Assembly: GCA_036504155.1 (NCBI GenBank)
Contig: DASXVQ010000234.1
Location: forward strand, 1-64,000
Origin: JACRCT01 sp036504155
Lineage (GTDB): Bacteria > Myxococcota > Myxococcia > Myxococcales > UBA5297
DNA: 64,000 bases
Reading direction: 5' to 3'
Shown here: positions 53,701 to 62,287 of the stretch, piece by piece
How the letters are laid out: each line of letters opens with the position of its first letter
Position numbering within the stretch: position 1 is the first letter of the stretch
Program-made: the position numbers and the translations under genes
The notes under the pieces: generated by a model
What the model was told of the DNA's origin: nothing
Seen by the model: the letters and a program-made list of their open reading frames with translations, nothing else
The model's database searches: none

Positions 53701-54478
53701 CGGGCAGCTCCGGGGAGACGGTCCAGGTGCTCGCGGCGCTGCCGGTGCTGGTGGGGACGTTGTCGGCGATGGCGGCGCCGAGCGTGTAGCGCGCCGGGTT
53801 GGTCGCGTAGGCGAGCCCCGAGGGGGTGGCGTCGTGGACGGTGATCGAGAGGGTGACGGTCGCCGAGCCGGCGGAGTTGGACGCGGTCACCTTGTGGCGG
53901 GTGAAGGCGGCGACGGCGGACGGAGTGCCCGAGACGATGCCGGTGGCCGGGTCGAGCGCGAGTCCGGCCGGCAGCGGAGGATCGATGCCGTAGGTGGTCG
54001 GGACGCCGCCCTTGGTGGTGGGGGCGTTCGGCTCGACGGCGACGCCGACGGTGTAGACGGCGGGGTTGTCGGCGTAGGCGACGCTGGTCGGGGCGCGCTC
54101 CTCGACGGTGATGCGCAGCGCGACGGTGGCGCTGCCGGCGGCGTTCTTGGCGGTGACGGTGTAGCTCGCCTCGGCGCTCGCCTTGGCCGGAGTGCCGCTG
54201 ACGAGGCCCGAGGACGGATCGAGGCTCAGCCCCGCGGGCAGCGCGGGATCGACGGAGTAGGAGTCGACCTGGCCGCCGATGCTCGAGGGCGCGTTGGGCG
54301 CGATCGCCACGCCCGCGGTGTAGACCGCCGGGTCGACGGCGTAGCTGAGCCCGCGGGGCGCGCGGACGGCTCCGGCGTCGCCGGCGCCGCCGTCGGACGA
54401 GTCGGCGGGGTCGCCGCCCGAGCAGCCGCTGCCGGCGAGAGCGAGGAGGAGGGTGAGGAAGCGAGCTCGGCGGGCCAT
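50732..54478 (-). CDS. Giant lipoprotein: six Ig-like repeats then fourteen RCC1 repeats
   Basis: A 1248-residue lipoprotein (LALAGSGC, lipid Cys near 19). Residues 41-572 are six tandem putative-Ig (He_PIG) repeats of about 89 residues, each with ANPAxYTxG, LPAGLSLDPxTGVxSGTP and YTVTASNSxGSATV. Residues about 580-1248 are fourteen RCC1-type repeats (HTCAIVNGxxxCWGxNxxGQLGxG), enough for two seven-bladed propellers. Such proteins are common on myxobacterial surfaces and bind unknown partners. The ATG at 54478 has GGAGG four bases upstream and is preferred to one ten codons earlier. The repeated DNA is prone to slippage or recombination. Confidence 0.82.
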   Translation of the reverse strand: MARRARFLTLLLALAGSGCSGGDPADSSDGGAGDAGAVRAPRGLSYAVDPAVYTAGVAIAPNAPSSIGGQVDSYSVDPALPAGLSLDPSSGLVSGTPAKASAEASYTVTAKNAAGSATVALRITVEERAPTSVAYADNPAVYTVGVAVEPNAPTTKGGVPTTYGIDPPLPAGLALDPATGIVSGTPSAVAAFTRHKVTASNSAGSATVTLSITVHDATPSGLAYATNPARYTLGAAIADNVPTSTGSAASTWTVSPELPAGLSLAPATGVLSGTPTALAPEADYAVTASNSGGSATVALRLAVVDVAPADLRYAANPASYPVGHAIAENAPSSAGGPVTLYEVAPALPAGLSLDPVTGVLSGTPGAVAAEATYTVSASNSGGSATADLVLTIEAAAPSDLAYATNPAKYTIGTAVAPNAPTHSGGEITSYSVSPDLPAGLSLDATTGVITGAPTQAAAEAGYTVTGSNSLGSTTATLALTVADVAPTRLSYAANPARYYRTAPITPNPPSTTGGVATSYSVTPALPAGLSLDPATGVLSGTPSALAEGVHTVTATNPSGSVSVELEIAVLSQTTTGTWGTLALGWDHTCALMGGGVQCWGLNVNGQLGDGSYDDRSAPVPVSGILGGATAITAGASHTCAIVNGGAWCWGGNSFGQLGDGTHDERVRPVRVAGLESGVQAIAAGAYHTCAIVNGAARCWGLNSTGQLGNGTWDDQPSPVTVLGMDTGTRLIAAGAYHSCAVGNGRMMCWGANGGRQLWDGTTADHNEPVNTQGQADADIHELSLGSVITCLRTNYSTYCLGTNDVGQLGNGVSWPMRRVNGFNHGCALSFGGSLSCYGANAQGQAGDPSLVAARLTAFQLALEDVQAVAAGRGHSCAMVDGAVWCWGSNEHGQLGNDTKVSSAAPVKVAGIAGGLSHLVAGESHACVLVDGRPYCWGANDDYQLGTNTAGDTTQPTLPPQRSLYRYRALTSGAYHTCAEGRQSECWGRNSSGQLGRGTVTAREYTPGQSLSGAGNGTDFLAGSAHTCLIGGGGGNYRCVGSDANYQLQGIGSTTTFKEGYIYGVPATGDNHLCNVTSGGIYCWGQNTSGQLGKGYTAATGYGSALPSLSGAQSAYAGGSNSCATVNGGAKCWGATFGPSPVAISGLASGVQTLSMRSGHACAIVNGALKCLGNNGSGQLGNNSQGNSPSTPVQVQGLDKNVLAVAVGGSFTCALVGNDVVCWGDNSRGQRGLGSTAPSLVPAAPALSK
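52763..54358 (-). repeat. Six tandem ~267-bp Ig-domain coding repeats
   Basis: DNA coding the six Ig-like repeats of the giant lipoprotein; neighbouring units are similar at nucleotide level, especially across the CCGGCCGGCAG-type segment coding LPAGLSL. It marks internal duplication of one domain. Confidence 0.65.
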
Positions 54479-54526
54479 GGGGCCTCCTGCGAAAGGATGT
54501 TTCGGCACTGCGCGGCTTAGGGGCTG

Positions 54527-57500
54527 CTAGAGGATCAGGTCCTGCTGCGCATCGCCGTTATCGCCGAGGGCCCCGTTGCCGCCGTTGCCACCCGCGGCGA
54601 CACCGGCGGTGGTGCCCCCCGCGTTGCCCCCGCCTGCTCCTCCTCCTCCTCCTGCGCTGCCTTCCGACTCGGTCAGCTTCGTCGCCGTGAAGGTGGTGCC
54701 CGAGTCGCGGACGATGGCGAAGGAGCTTCCGCCCGCGCCGCCGCCGCCGCCGCTGCCGCCGGCGCCGTTTCCGCCGATGCCGCCGGCCCCTCCGCCCGCC
54801 GACGGAGCGGTCGGGGTGCCGCCTCCGCCCGCGAAGCCGCCGGAGCCTCCCTGGCCGCCGCGGCCGCCGCCGCCGCCCCTGACCGTGACGGTGTCCAGGA
54901 CCATCCCGGTCGAATTCCACACCAGCATTCCGATGGAGGTGCCGCCGGGCGCCCCGGCGCCGCCCTGGCCTCCGCCGCAACCGCCGGCGCCTCCCCCGCT
55001 GCCCGGAAAGCCGGGCAACGAGCAGGAGTAGCTGCCGCCGCCACCGCCGCCACCGGAGCCGTTGCAGTCCCCCTTGCCGGGCCCGGCCAGGGCTCCGCGC
55101 ACCCAGCGAAGCTCGGCCGTCGCGTCCACGCTGGTGCCCTTCTTGCCGCCGGCGCCGCCGGCGAGAAGCGTGGAGCAGCTCGTGCCGACGGAGCCGGGCT
55201 TGCCCGCGAGCGAGCTGGCCGTCCCCGCGGCGCCGCCGGCCCCGCCCATGCGCCAGCCCGTCGGGCCGCCGGAGACCCCGGCATCCCAGCCCTTGCCGCC
55301 CGCAGTCGGGTTGCAGATGGAGCCGAAACCGGCGATTCCTCCCAGAGGTTGCGTCGGGCAGACGGCGCCCAGGTTGTAGGACGCGCCGTTGGACCCCGCG
55401 GCGCCGTCGGCGCCCTGGCTGGCGGCGATGGTCATGTTGGTCAGCCGCAGCCCGGGGCAGTGCTTGCAGCGCAGCCCGACCGCGTGCAGCGCCGGCGCGG
55501 AGGGCCGGTCCATCTCCACGCTCAGGTTCATCAGGTAGGTCGGGTCGACGAGGTCGTTGCCGTCGATGGCCACCAGGTGGTCGCTGGTGCCCGAGCCCAG
55601 GCGGTGGACGGTCGAGGTGCCGACTGCCCTGGAGAAGGCCTCGTCGAAGCCGCCGAAGATGCCCTGCCCGTTTCCGAGGACGATGGCCGCGCTGCGCTGA
55701 TAGGAGCCCGAGGCGGTCAGGTAGATGTACTTCTTGCCGCTGGCCGGCAGCCTGCTGATCGCGGTGTCCAGCGAGTCCAGCGGAGCCGAAGCAGAGCCGT
55801 CGTTGGCAGGGTTGCCGGTGGCCGGCCTGACGAACAGCGCCTGGCTCGCGTCGCCGTCCACGCCGTCGCAGTTGAGGTCCTCGCCCAGCGGGTCGGGCAG
55901 GTCGGCCTTGGGGAAGACGGTCTGCTTGCAGTAGGTGTCGGTCGTCCCCACGACGCAGGCGGTCACGCCCTCGGCGCAGGGCCCGAACTTGCCGGGGATC
56001 TGGCACTTGACCTCCGTCCCCGGCAGTTCGTCGGTGATGCCGTCGCAGTCGTTGTCCAGGCCGTCGCAGGCCTCCTCGCTCGGCGGCGTGATCGGCAGGC
56101 ACTCGATCGTGCCGTTCACGCAGTGGCGCGCGCCCGGCTCGCACACGCCCGGCAGGCCGGTGTGGCAGGCCGCCCCCTCGGTCAGCGGGTCCTCGTCGGT
56201 CGCCCCGTCGCAGTCGTCGTCGACGCCGTTGCAGACCTCGACCCCGCCGGGGCGCACCGAGCCGCGGGTGTCGTCGCAGTCGCCACCGACCTGGGTGTAG
56301 CCGGCGGGAATCGCGTCCGGGGTGCAGGCGAATAGGCCCGGCTCGCCGCCGAAGCCGTCGCCGTCGGCGTCCGGATACCAGATCCGGGCCGGGTCGGTGA
56401 TCGCCTGCTCGCAGCCGTTGGCGAGCTCGCCGTCGCAGTCGGCCCAGGCGGTCGGGTCGTCGCACTGCGCGGTGCAGCGCGGTGAGGCGTCGGTCGCCTT
56501 CAGGGTGCAGACCGCCGTGCCGTTGGGCACCGCGCCCGAGCAGGCGTCGAAGCAGGCCGTGCAGTGCTGCTGCGGGTAGAGCGCCGGGCCGATCTCCTCG
56601 AGGTCGTCGGAGAGGCCGTTGCAGTTGAGGTCCTGCACCCCGCAGGCGCCGGGGAAGGCGTGCTCGGGGTCCGCCGGGTCGTAGTAGGCGCTCGGGTCGC
56701 GCTCGTCGCAGTCCACCGCGGTCACCGCGTCGCCGGGCCCGCACCGCCCGAGCCCGCGGCCGTCGCCGTCCGGGTCGGAGCAGGCGCCGCAGGTGCGCAG
56801 CCAGGGCACGCAGAACGAGCCGTGGTCGAACGGGCCGTCCGCGCGCTGGGAGACGAGGTCCTGGCACTCGAAGCCGAAGGGGCAGGGGGACTGCCCGCCG
56901 CAGGGTCCGAGGCAGCTGCCGGCGGCCTGGGAGGTGCCCAGGTCCCAGCCGGTGAAGTCGAAGCACAGCTGCCGGTCCGAGCACTCCGAGGCCTGCGTGC
57001 AGCGCTGGCAGAAGGCGTCGCCCACGGCGTTCGAGAGCCCGAACGGAGGCCGGCAGAGGGCGCCGAAGGTGTCGCCGGCGGCGAGGTCCGCGGCCGACAG
57101 CTGGGCGTCGAAGGGGAAGGCCGGGCGGGGCGAGGGGTAGAACGGCGCGCCGGCGGCGACGAGCTGGCACTGGTAGGGCACCGGCTGGCCGCTGTTGTCC
57201 TTGATGGAGAGACCGTCGCAGGTGGCGGAGCTGCTGGTGCACACGAGCGTGCAGATGCCCGGCTTGGCGGCCCCGGGGGCGAGCTCCAGGACCGTCAGCG
57301 AGTTGCGGCCGGCGGCGTCCTTGCGGTTGAGGGGGATGGTCTTGATGCAGTCGCCGTAACCGACCGGGCACTCGTAGTCGGCGCTGCAGGCCAGGTAGTC
57401 GGCGATGGCCCCGGCAGGCTCGACTGCGCCGCCGTCGCCTGTCGCGCCTCCGCCGTCGCCGCCGATGATGAACGCGCCGTCCGTCGCCTGGCTCCCGTCG

Positions 57501-57682
57501 GCGCCGACCGAGGCGTCGAGCAGCGCTGCGTCCGGGGCGGAAGGGAGCGCGCCGTCCGAACGGCTCGCGGCGTCCGGCGCCTCGCAGCCCGACCCGGTGC
57601 AGGCGGCGTCGGGCGAGGTGGGGGCGGGGCCTCCGCAGCCGGCCAACAGGACCGCGAGGGCGAGGGCGAGAAGGAGTCTCAT
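54527..57682 (-). CDS. MopE-motif lipoprotein with Gly-rich C-terminus
   Basis: A 1051-residue lipoprotein (LAVLLAGC, lipid Cys16). Order: Ala/Asp-rich linker, Cys-rich region (100-330), MopE-type motifs (VEVCNGVDDDCDGATDE, EEACDGLDNDCDGITDE, and weaker ones at DLNCNGLSDD and DLNCDGVDGD), a beta-helix-like region (about 620-730; phrases such as IYLTASGSYQRSAAIV, GIFGGFDEAF), and about 330 residues of Gly-rich repeats (GGAGG, GGGGG runs with interspersed strands). The last part is a parallel-beta passenger-like region. It is the second MopE-type protein in the window, and it is transcribed behind the 1453-residue lipoprotein gene 109 bases away. Function unknown; metal binding and surface exposure are inferred. 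Confidence 0.75.
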   Translation of the reverse strand: MRLLLALALAVLLAGCGGPAPTSPDAACTGSGCEAPDAASRSDGALPSAPDAALLDASVGADGSQATDGAFIIGGDGGGATGDGGAVEPAGAIADYLACSADYECPVGYGDCIKTIPLNRKDAAGRNSLTVLELAPGAAKPGICTLVCTSSSATCDGLSIKDNSGQPVPYQCQLVAAGAPFYPSPRPAFPFDAQLSAADLAAGDTFGALCRPPFGLSNAVGDAFCQRCTQASECSDRQLCFDFTGWDLGTSQAAGSCLGPCGGQSPCPFGFECQDLVSQRADGPFDHGSFCVPWLRTCGACSDPDGDGRGLGRCGPGDAVTAVDCDERDPSAYYDPADPEHAFPGACGVQDLNCNGLSDDLEEIGPALYPQQHCTACFDACSGAVPNGTAVCTLKATDASPRCTAQCDDPTAWADCDGELANGCEQAITDPARIWYPDADGDGFGGEPGLFACTPDAIPAGYTQVGGDCDDTRGSVRPGGVEVCNGVDDDCDGATDEDPLTEGAACHTGLPGVCEPGARHCVNGTIECLPITPPSEEACDGLDNDCDGITDELPGTEVKCQIPGKFGPCAEGVTACVVGTTDTYCKQTVFPKADLPDPLGEDLNCDGVDGDASQALFVRPATGNPANDGSASAPLDSLDTAISRLPASGKKYIYLTASGSYQRSAAIVLGNGQGIFGGFDEAFSRAVGTSTVHRLGSGTSDHLVAIDGNDLVDPTYLMNLSVEMDRPSAPALHAVGLRCKHCPGLRLTNMTIAASQGADGAAGSNGASYNLGAVCPTQPLGGIAGFGSICNPTAGGKGWDAGVSGGPTGWRMGGAGGAAGTASSLAGKPGSVGTSCSTLLAGGAGGKKGTSVDATAELRWVRGALAGPGKGDCNGSGGGGGGGSYSCSLPGFPGSGGGAGGCGGGQGGAGAPGGTSIGMLVWNSTGMVLDTVTVRGGGGGRGGQGGSGGFAGGGGTPTAPSAGGGAGGIGGNGAGGSGGGGGAGGSSFAIVRDSGTTFTATKLTESEGSAGGGGGAGGGNAGGTTAGVAAGGNGGNGALGDNGDAQQDLIL

Positions 57683-57790
57683 GCGTCGGCCTTTCGAAAG
57701 CGGCGGGGCGGGGCAGGCGATCGCGGCGCGACGGACCGGCGGGCCGTCCCCCCTCCCGGGAGCCGGCCCGCCGGCGTCACGCGCAAGGCG

Positions 57791-60700
57791 CTACTGGCAC
57801 TGACCGGCCGGGAACAGGTCCTGGTACGAGTACTCGAGCTTGACCTTGATGTCCTCGAGCTTGGTCCAGTCGATCTTGCCGTTCTCGCCGAGCTGCGGGT
57901 CGATGAGGATGGTGTACTGCGAGGCCAGCGGCAGGCCGGAGAGCGAGACGTTGGTGCTGCCGGACGGGAACTCGTTGATGCCCGCCACCGGCGAGACGCT
58001 GCGGCCGGGGGCGTGCAGGCGCGTCACCGCGCCGAACGAGGTCGACTCGCGGCCGGTGGTGTTGAGGTACTCCTCCAGGCCCGGCTGGCAGGAGCGCAGC
58101 TCGCTCGAGCCGTCATAGAGGATCGACACCGTCGGCTGGCCGCTGCCCAGGTCCTTGCCCACCAGCTGCACCGAGATGGAGTAGGCCTTGGCGTTGCAGG
58201 CCGCGGCGAGGTTGGCGAAGTCGCTCAGCGTCACGTTGAAGGAGGCCGCCAGCACCGAGCGGTTGGACAGCAGCCCGCCGATCGTGGAGTCGCTGGTGTA
58301 GCGCACGCGCTTGTCGATGGGCACGTACCCGCGCTGCAGGAGCTGGCGCAGGCGCAGGTCCGGCGTGAGCGTCTTCTTCGTGACCGGGTCGACCATGGAG
58401 AGGGTCAGGCCCAGCAGGTCGTCGCGCAGCGACAGCTCCGAGGTCTGGCGGCTGATGGGGCCGCCGCACTTGCCCTGCAGCCGCTCCACTTCGGCGGCGA
58501 TGGCCTCCAGCTGGTAGGTGTTGCGCGCGAGCAGGATCTGCACCCGCTGGTCCATGAACGGGCGGACGGCGAGGTACTCGAGCGCGACCAGCCAGTCGTA
58601 CAGCTTGTTCTTGGCCGCCTGCAGGCGCCGCTCGGCCTGCTCGAGCCGGTTGGCCCAGGCGAACACCGCGGTGGGGCTGCCGACGATGCTGTTGATCTCC
58701 GCGCGCTGCCGCTGCAGGTCCTCCAGCCGCGCCATCCGCAGCTCGGAGCGCTGCGCGACCTTGAGGTACTCCTGCAGGGCGATCATCATGCCCAGCTCGC
58801 CCTGGGCCACCTGCAGGTCCAGACCGGCCGACTGCAGCAGCATCTGCTTGAGCTGGGTGCGCCGGTCGTTGAGCTCGCCCAGGTCGCGCTGGTAGGCCAG
58901 CTCGGCCTCCGCCATCTTCTCGGTCATCGTCAGCAGCTCCTTGAGCGCCGCCTCGGCGTTGGCGTCGGCCTGCGCGGCCGACTCGGCCTCGCCCTCGAGC
59001 TCGGCCACGTCCGCCTCGGTGACGGCGTCGCCCAGGTCGCTGGCGTCGCGCATCGCCTCCACCTGCGCCTCGGTGAGCGCCTGCTGCTTCTCGGCGTTGA
59101 CCTTCTGCATCTCCGCGGCGCCCTCCATCGCCAGCCCGGCCACCTGCATGCCGGTGGAGATGCCCAGCCCGGTCATGACGGCGACCATGCGCGGGACGGA
59201 GAAGGTGTCGTTGGAGAGGCCGACCTCCTTGGGGAAGCCCTCGGCGATGGCCGCGCCCCACTTCTCGGAGAGATCCGCGCCGTGGTACAGGCCCTCGGCG
59301 CTCATCTGCAGGGCGGTGGCCGACTGCAGCTGGCCGAAGGTGGTGTTGATGCCCGCGACGGTGATGTCGTTCCACTTCAACATGTCCGCCTCGGTGCCCG
59401 AGATGTTGTCGCGGCGCGCCTGGTTTCGCGCGTCGAGGTTCTCGAGCAGCTTGCCCAGCGAGGTGTTGCGGTCGGCCTGGCGCTTCTGGATGGCGGCGTC
59501 CAGCTGGTCGAGCATGTCCTTGCGGGTGGTGTTGGCGGCCAGCACCTGCAGCGCGAACGCCTCGGTGGCCTGGTAGTACAGCCCGGCGCTGGCGACGTGG
59601 GCGCGCAGCTCCTCCTGGGCGCGGTTGTAGGCCAGCACTGCGCTGCGGAAGGCGAGCAGGCGGCTCCCCGCCTCGGAGACGCTCTGGGCGCCGGCGTCGA
59701 AGTCCTTCACCTCGCCCGTCTCGTGGTCGACCAGGAAGCCGCAGCGGCCGGCGCCGGTGCGCACCAGGCAGGTCGGGTCGCTCCAGGCGGTCGAGGCGGT
59801 GCAGCCCACCGGCAGCCCGCACAGCTCCACCATCTCGCCGCGCACGTCGTTGATCTCGTTGTTCATCCGGTTGGTCAGCTCGGCCTGGCTCAAGGCCTCG
59901 CTCTGCGCCTGGGCGAGGATCTGCCCGACCGCGGAAGCGGCCGCGGCGATCTCCGCCTTGGCGGCGTCGCGGCGCTCCTTGAGCAGCGTGGTGTTGTCGC
60001 TGGACGGGTCGACCGAGGTCGAGACCACCACCTCGGCGTCGCGGGCGTAGACCAGCTTGTCGAAGGGCTGCATCAGCTGGCCCAGGTCGCGCATGAGCTG
60101 GGCGAAGCCGGCGGCGAAGGTGCCGCTGGCGAAGCTGGCGCCGCTGTCGCGGTTGAAGTTGGTGAGCAGGCCGGCCACCAGGTACAGGTCGAACATGCGG
60201 CCGCTGACGAAGGCGGCCTTGGCCTTGCGGGTCGGGTCGTCCTGGTAGAGCTGGTTCCAGCGCGCCGCGGCCAGGGTCAGCGCGTCGGCGGCGCCGCGCC
60301 AGCTCTGCGACATCTCCAGCAGCAGGGCCTTGCGCGCGGCGACGGCGTCGGCGCCGCTGGCGGCGCGGGAGAGGACCGCCAGGCCGGCGTCGTCGAACTG
60401 GCCGCCGAGCACGCCCAGGTGCACGTCGAGGACGTTGGCCGCCCACTCGCGCAGCAGGCGGTCGATGAGGTCCTTGACCGCGCTGGTGACGATGGCTGGG
60501 TAGTCGGTGGTCTTGAGCCAGTCGAGGCGGGTCTGGGCGTCGGTCTGGAAGGCGCCCAGCTGGCGGCCGAGGAACGCCTCGCGCGAGGCGTCCTGGAAGG
60601 CGGCGACCAGGTCGGCGCTGCTGGCGAGGTCCTGCTCCTGGCCGGCGTAGGCGTAGGCGGACAGCTCGCGGCCGCACAGCACCGCGGCGCTCGGACGGCA

Positions 60701-62152
60701 GGTGCCGTTCTCCCCGGCGGCGCAGCGCTTCATGAAGTCGGCGAAGCTCTCGCCGCTGGTGTTGGTGTTGTCCAGGAACGAGGCGATCTGCCGGGCGGTG
60801 GTGTCACCGTTGAGGCTCTCGCGGGTGAGGGCGATGGCGCAGGAGGCCTGCTCGGCGGCGGTGGCGGCCTTGAAGGCGGTCACGGTCTTGGTCGTGTCGC
60901 AGCCGTAGGTCGCGGTGCCGAGGGTGACCGCCGGGACGGCGGCGAGCAGGGCGTCGGTGCAGTCGCCCACCGCGGGAATCGGCAGCAGCTTGGGGTCGCC
61001 CTCGGGCACGGTCTCGGGCGGGTTGATCTCGGTGTACAGCGGGGCCGGCCCCATGCGCCGCATCTCGATCTGCCCCTCGAAGACGACGTTCGCCGGCTGG
61101 CGGGGGCCCAGGTCCGGGCGGGCGTCGTACAGGCCGGTCCAGCGGTCGCTGATCTTGCCGATGATCTCGTTGGTGCCGAACGGCTCGATCTCCAGACGAA
61201 TGGTGCGCCGCACCTGCCCGGCGATGCCCGCGGCGGCGACGACCGAGCCGTCGCCCAGGTCGAACTCGCTGACGAAGACCGCGACCCAGCGGTTGACCGG
61301 CGCACCCTCCCAAGAAAGCTTGCGGGTCATCGTCTCCGCGCTGGAGGCGGCGGCCGTCTTCGGGTGCGGCGAGAAGATCTTCTCGGGCCCCACCGGCAGC
61401 AGCACGAAGGCCTCGGTCGCCTGCGAGAGCGAGGCGTCGCTGGGGTTGGTGACCACGTAGAAGTCGAGTGGGACGCCGGTCTGCCCGAACTGGGCGAGCC
61501 GCGCCTGGCCGGCGTAGTAGCCCGACAGCGGCAGCTGCGGGATCAGCGAGAGGCGGAAGGCGCCGGCGGAGGTGATGACGTACACCTCGACGTCCTTGGG
61601 CTCCGAGGCGCTGGGGTTGGCCAGCCCGGTCTCGATCTCCAGGTCGAAGTCGGTGCTGCCCGAGGCCTGGCGTACCTGCTGCGCGTCGCCCTGGCCGTCG
61701 GTTCGCTCGACACGGTAGCTGAGCAGGCCCGAGGCGATGGCCGGCGCCGCCTTGACGTGTAGCTGGAGCTTGTCGGTGCCGGCGGCCACCTGCTGGACGC
61801 GGGCCGGAAGCTCGGTGAGCGCAGTGCCGGGCTCGACGTCGATGTCGCCGGCGCCGCCGCCCGCGCCGCCGCCGTTGCCGCCGGCGACGCAGCGTCCCCG
61901 CTCGCTGCAGCTGGCGCCCGCCGCGGTGCAGTCGGTCGGCTGGGCGCACTGCCTGGCGCACCCGCCCTGGAAGCAGAACGAGCCCGCCTTGCAGTCGCTG
62001 TCGAGCGCGCAGGCGGCCGCCGAGGCGAAGGCCACCGCGGCCCGGGGCGTGGGCTGGACGTCGGTCTGGAAGTCGGGCTTCGCGTTCTTGGAGGGGCAGC
62101 CCGCGAGCAGCAGGCCGGCCAGCGCGACCAGGGCGGAGGTTCTCAGGGTCAT
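57791..62152 (-). CDS. 1453-residue lipoprotein, Tc toxin A-like second half
   Basis: A very large lipoprotein (LAGLLLAGC, lipid Cys near 19). A Cys-rich EGF-like piece (about 46-90) and a Gly linker are followed by beta-sandwich domains (110-340) and a long helical body (about 400-1200). Near 1010-1040 a hydrophobic helical hairpin (VAVMTGLGISTGMQVAGLAM) is followed by long charged coiled helices, a KLYDWLVALEYLAVR segment and ILLARNTYQLEAI, then a beta-rich end (SLSDFANLA, AYSISVQLVG, QPTVSILYDG, LEDIKVKLEYSYQD). That order matches the pore-helix, binding and TcB-interaction end of insecticidal Tc toxin A subunits. Similarity is by pattern only. It is divergent from the sensor kinase gene; ATG 62152 chosen as first Met before the signal. 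Confidence 0.6.
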   Translation of the reverse strand: MTLRTSALVALAGLLLAGCPSKNAKPDFQTDVQPTPRAAVAFASAAACALDSDCKAGSFCFQGGCARQCAQPTDCTAAGASCSERGRCVAGGNGGGAGGGAGDIDVEPGTALTELPARVQQVAAGTDKLQLHVKAAPAIASGLLSYRVERTDGQGDAQQVRQASGSTDFDLEIETGLANPSASEPKDVEVYVITSAGAFRLSLIPQLPLSGYYAGQARLAQFGQTGVPLDFYVVTNPSDASLSQATEAFVLLPVGPEKIFSPHPKTAAASSAETMTRKLSWEGAPVNRWVAVFVSEFDLGDGSVVAAAGIAGQVRRTIRLEIEPFGTNEIIGKISDRWTGLYDARPDLGPRQPANVVFEGQIEMRRMGPAPLYTEINPPETVPEGDPKLLPIPAVGDCTDALLAAVPAVTLGTATYGCDTTKTVTAFKAATAAEQASCAIALTRESLNGDTTARQIASFLDNTNTSGESFADFMKRCAAGENGTCRPSAAVLCGRELSAYAYAGQEQDLASSADLVAAFQDASREAFLGRQLGAFQTDAQTRLDWLKTTDYPAIVTSAVKDLIDRLLREWAANVLDVHLGVLGGQFDDAGLAVLSRAASGADAVAARKALLLEMSQSWRGAADALTLAAARWNQLYQDDPTRKAKAAFVSGRMFDLYLVAGLLTNFNRDSGASFASGTFAAGFAQLMRDLGQLMQPFDKLVYARDAEVVVSTSVDPSSDNTTLLKERRDAAKAEIAAAASAVGQILAQAQSEALSQAELTNRMNNEINDVRGEMVELCGLPVGCTASTAWSDPTCLVRTGAGRCGFLVDHETGEVKDFDAGAQSVSEAGSRLLAFRSAVLAYNRAQEELRAHVASAGLYYQATEAFALQVLAANTTRKDMLDQLDAAIQKRQADRNTSLGKLLENLDARNQARRDNISGTEADMLKWNDITVAGINTTFGQLQSATALQMSAEGLYHGADLSEKWGAAIAEGFPKEVGLSNDTFSVPRMVAVMTGLGISTGMQVAGLAMEGAAEMQKVNAEKQQALTEAQVEAMRDASDLGDAVTEADVAELEGEAESAAQADANAEAALKELLTMTEKMAEAELAYQRDLGELNDRRTQLKQMLLQSAGLDLQVAQGELGMMIALQEYLKVAQRSELRMARLEDLQRQRAEINSIVGSPTAVFAWANRLEQAERRLQAAKNKLYDWLVALEYLAVRPFMDQRVQILLARNTYQLEAIAAEVERLQGKCGGPISRQTSELSLRDDLLGLTLSMVDPVTKKTLTPDLRLRQLLQRGYVPIDKRVRYTSDSTIGGLLSNRSVLAASFNVTLSDFANLAAACNAKAYSISVQLVGKDLGSGQPTVSILYDGSSELRSCQPGLEEYLNTTGRESTSFGAVTRLHAPGRSVSPVAGINEFPSGSTNVSLSGLPLASQYTILIDPQLGENGKIDWTKLEDIKVKLEYSYQDLFPAGQCQ

Positions 62153-62287
62153 GGGTTCTCCCAGGGGGTTTTCGGGCGCAAAACCTACCCAGGGCCGACC
62201 CCGCTGTATGTCCGGGGAATCCCCTACACCCGCGGTGCGCCCTCCCGGCCGTCGGGATCGGTGCGGCGGGGCGGCGGGTGTGCTTGC

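Noticed and set aside
52763..54358. Satellite or mobile repeat
   Set aside because: The units are whole Ig-like domains in one reading frame, so they are protein repeats.
50729..54520. Very long open frame on the plus strand opposite the Ig/RCC1 lipoprotein
   Set aside because: It is a by-product of high GC in the real gene: Arg/Gly/Val-rich, no ribosome site, no domain, and the minus-strand protein has a signal peptide and clear repeats.
56564..61762. 1700-codon open frame on the plus strand
   Set aside because: Mirror of two minus-strand lipoprotein genes; composition is Val/Gly/Arg/Ala-rich without any motif.
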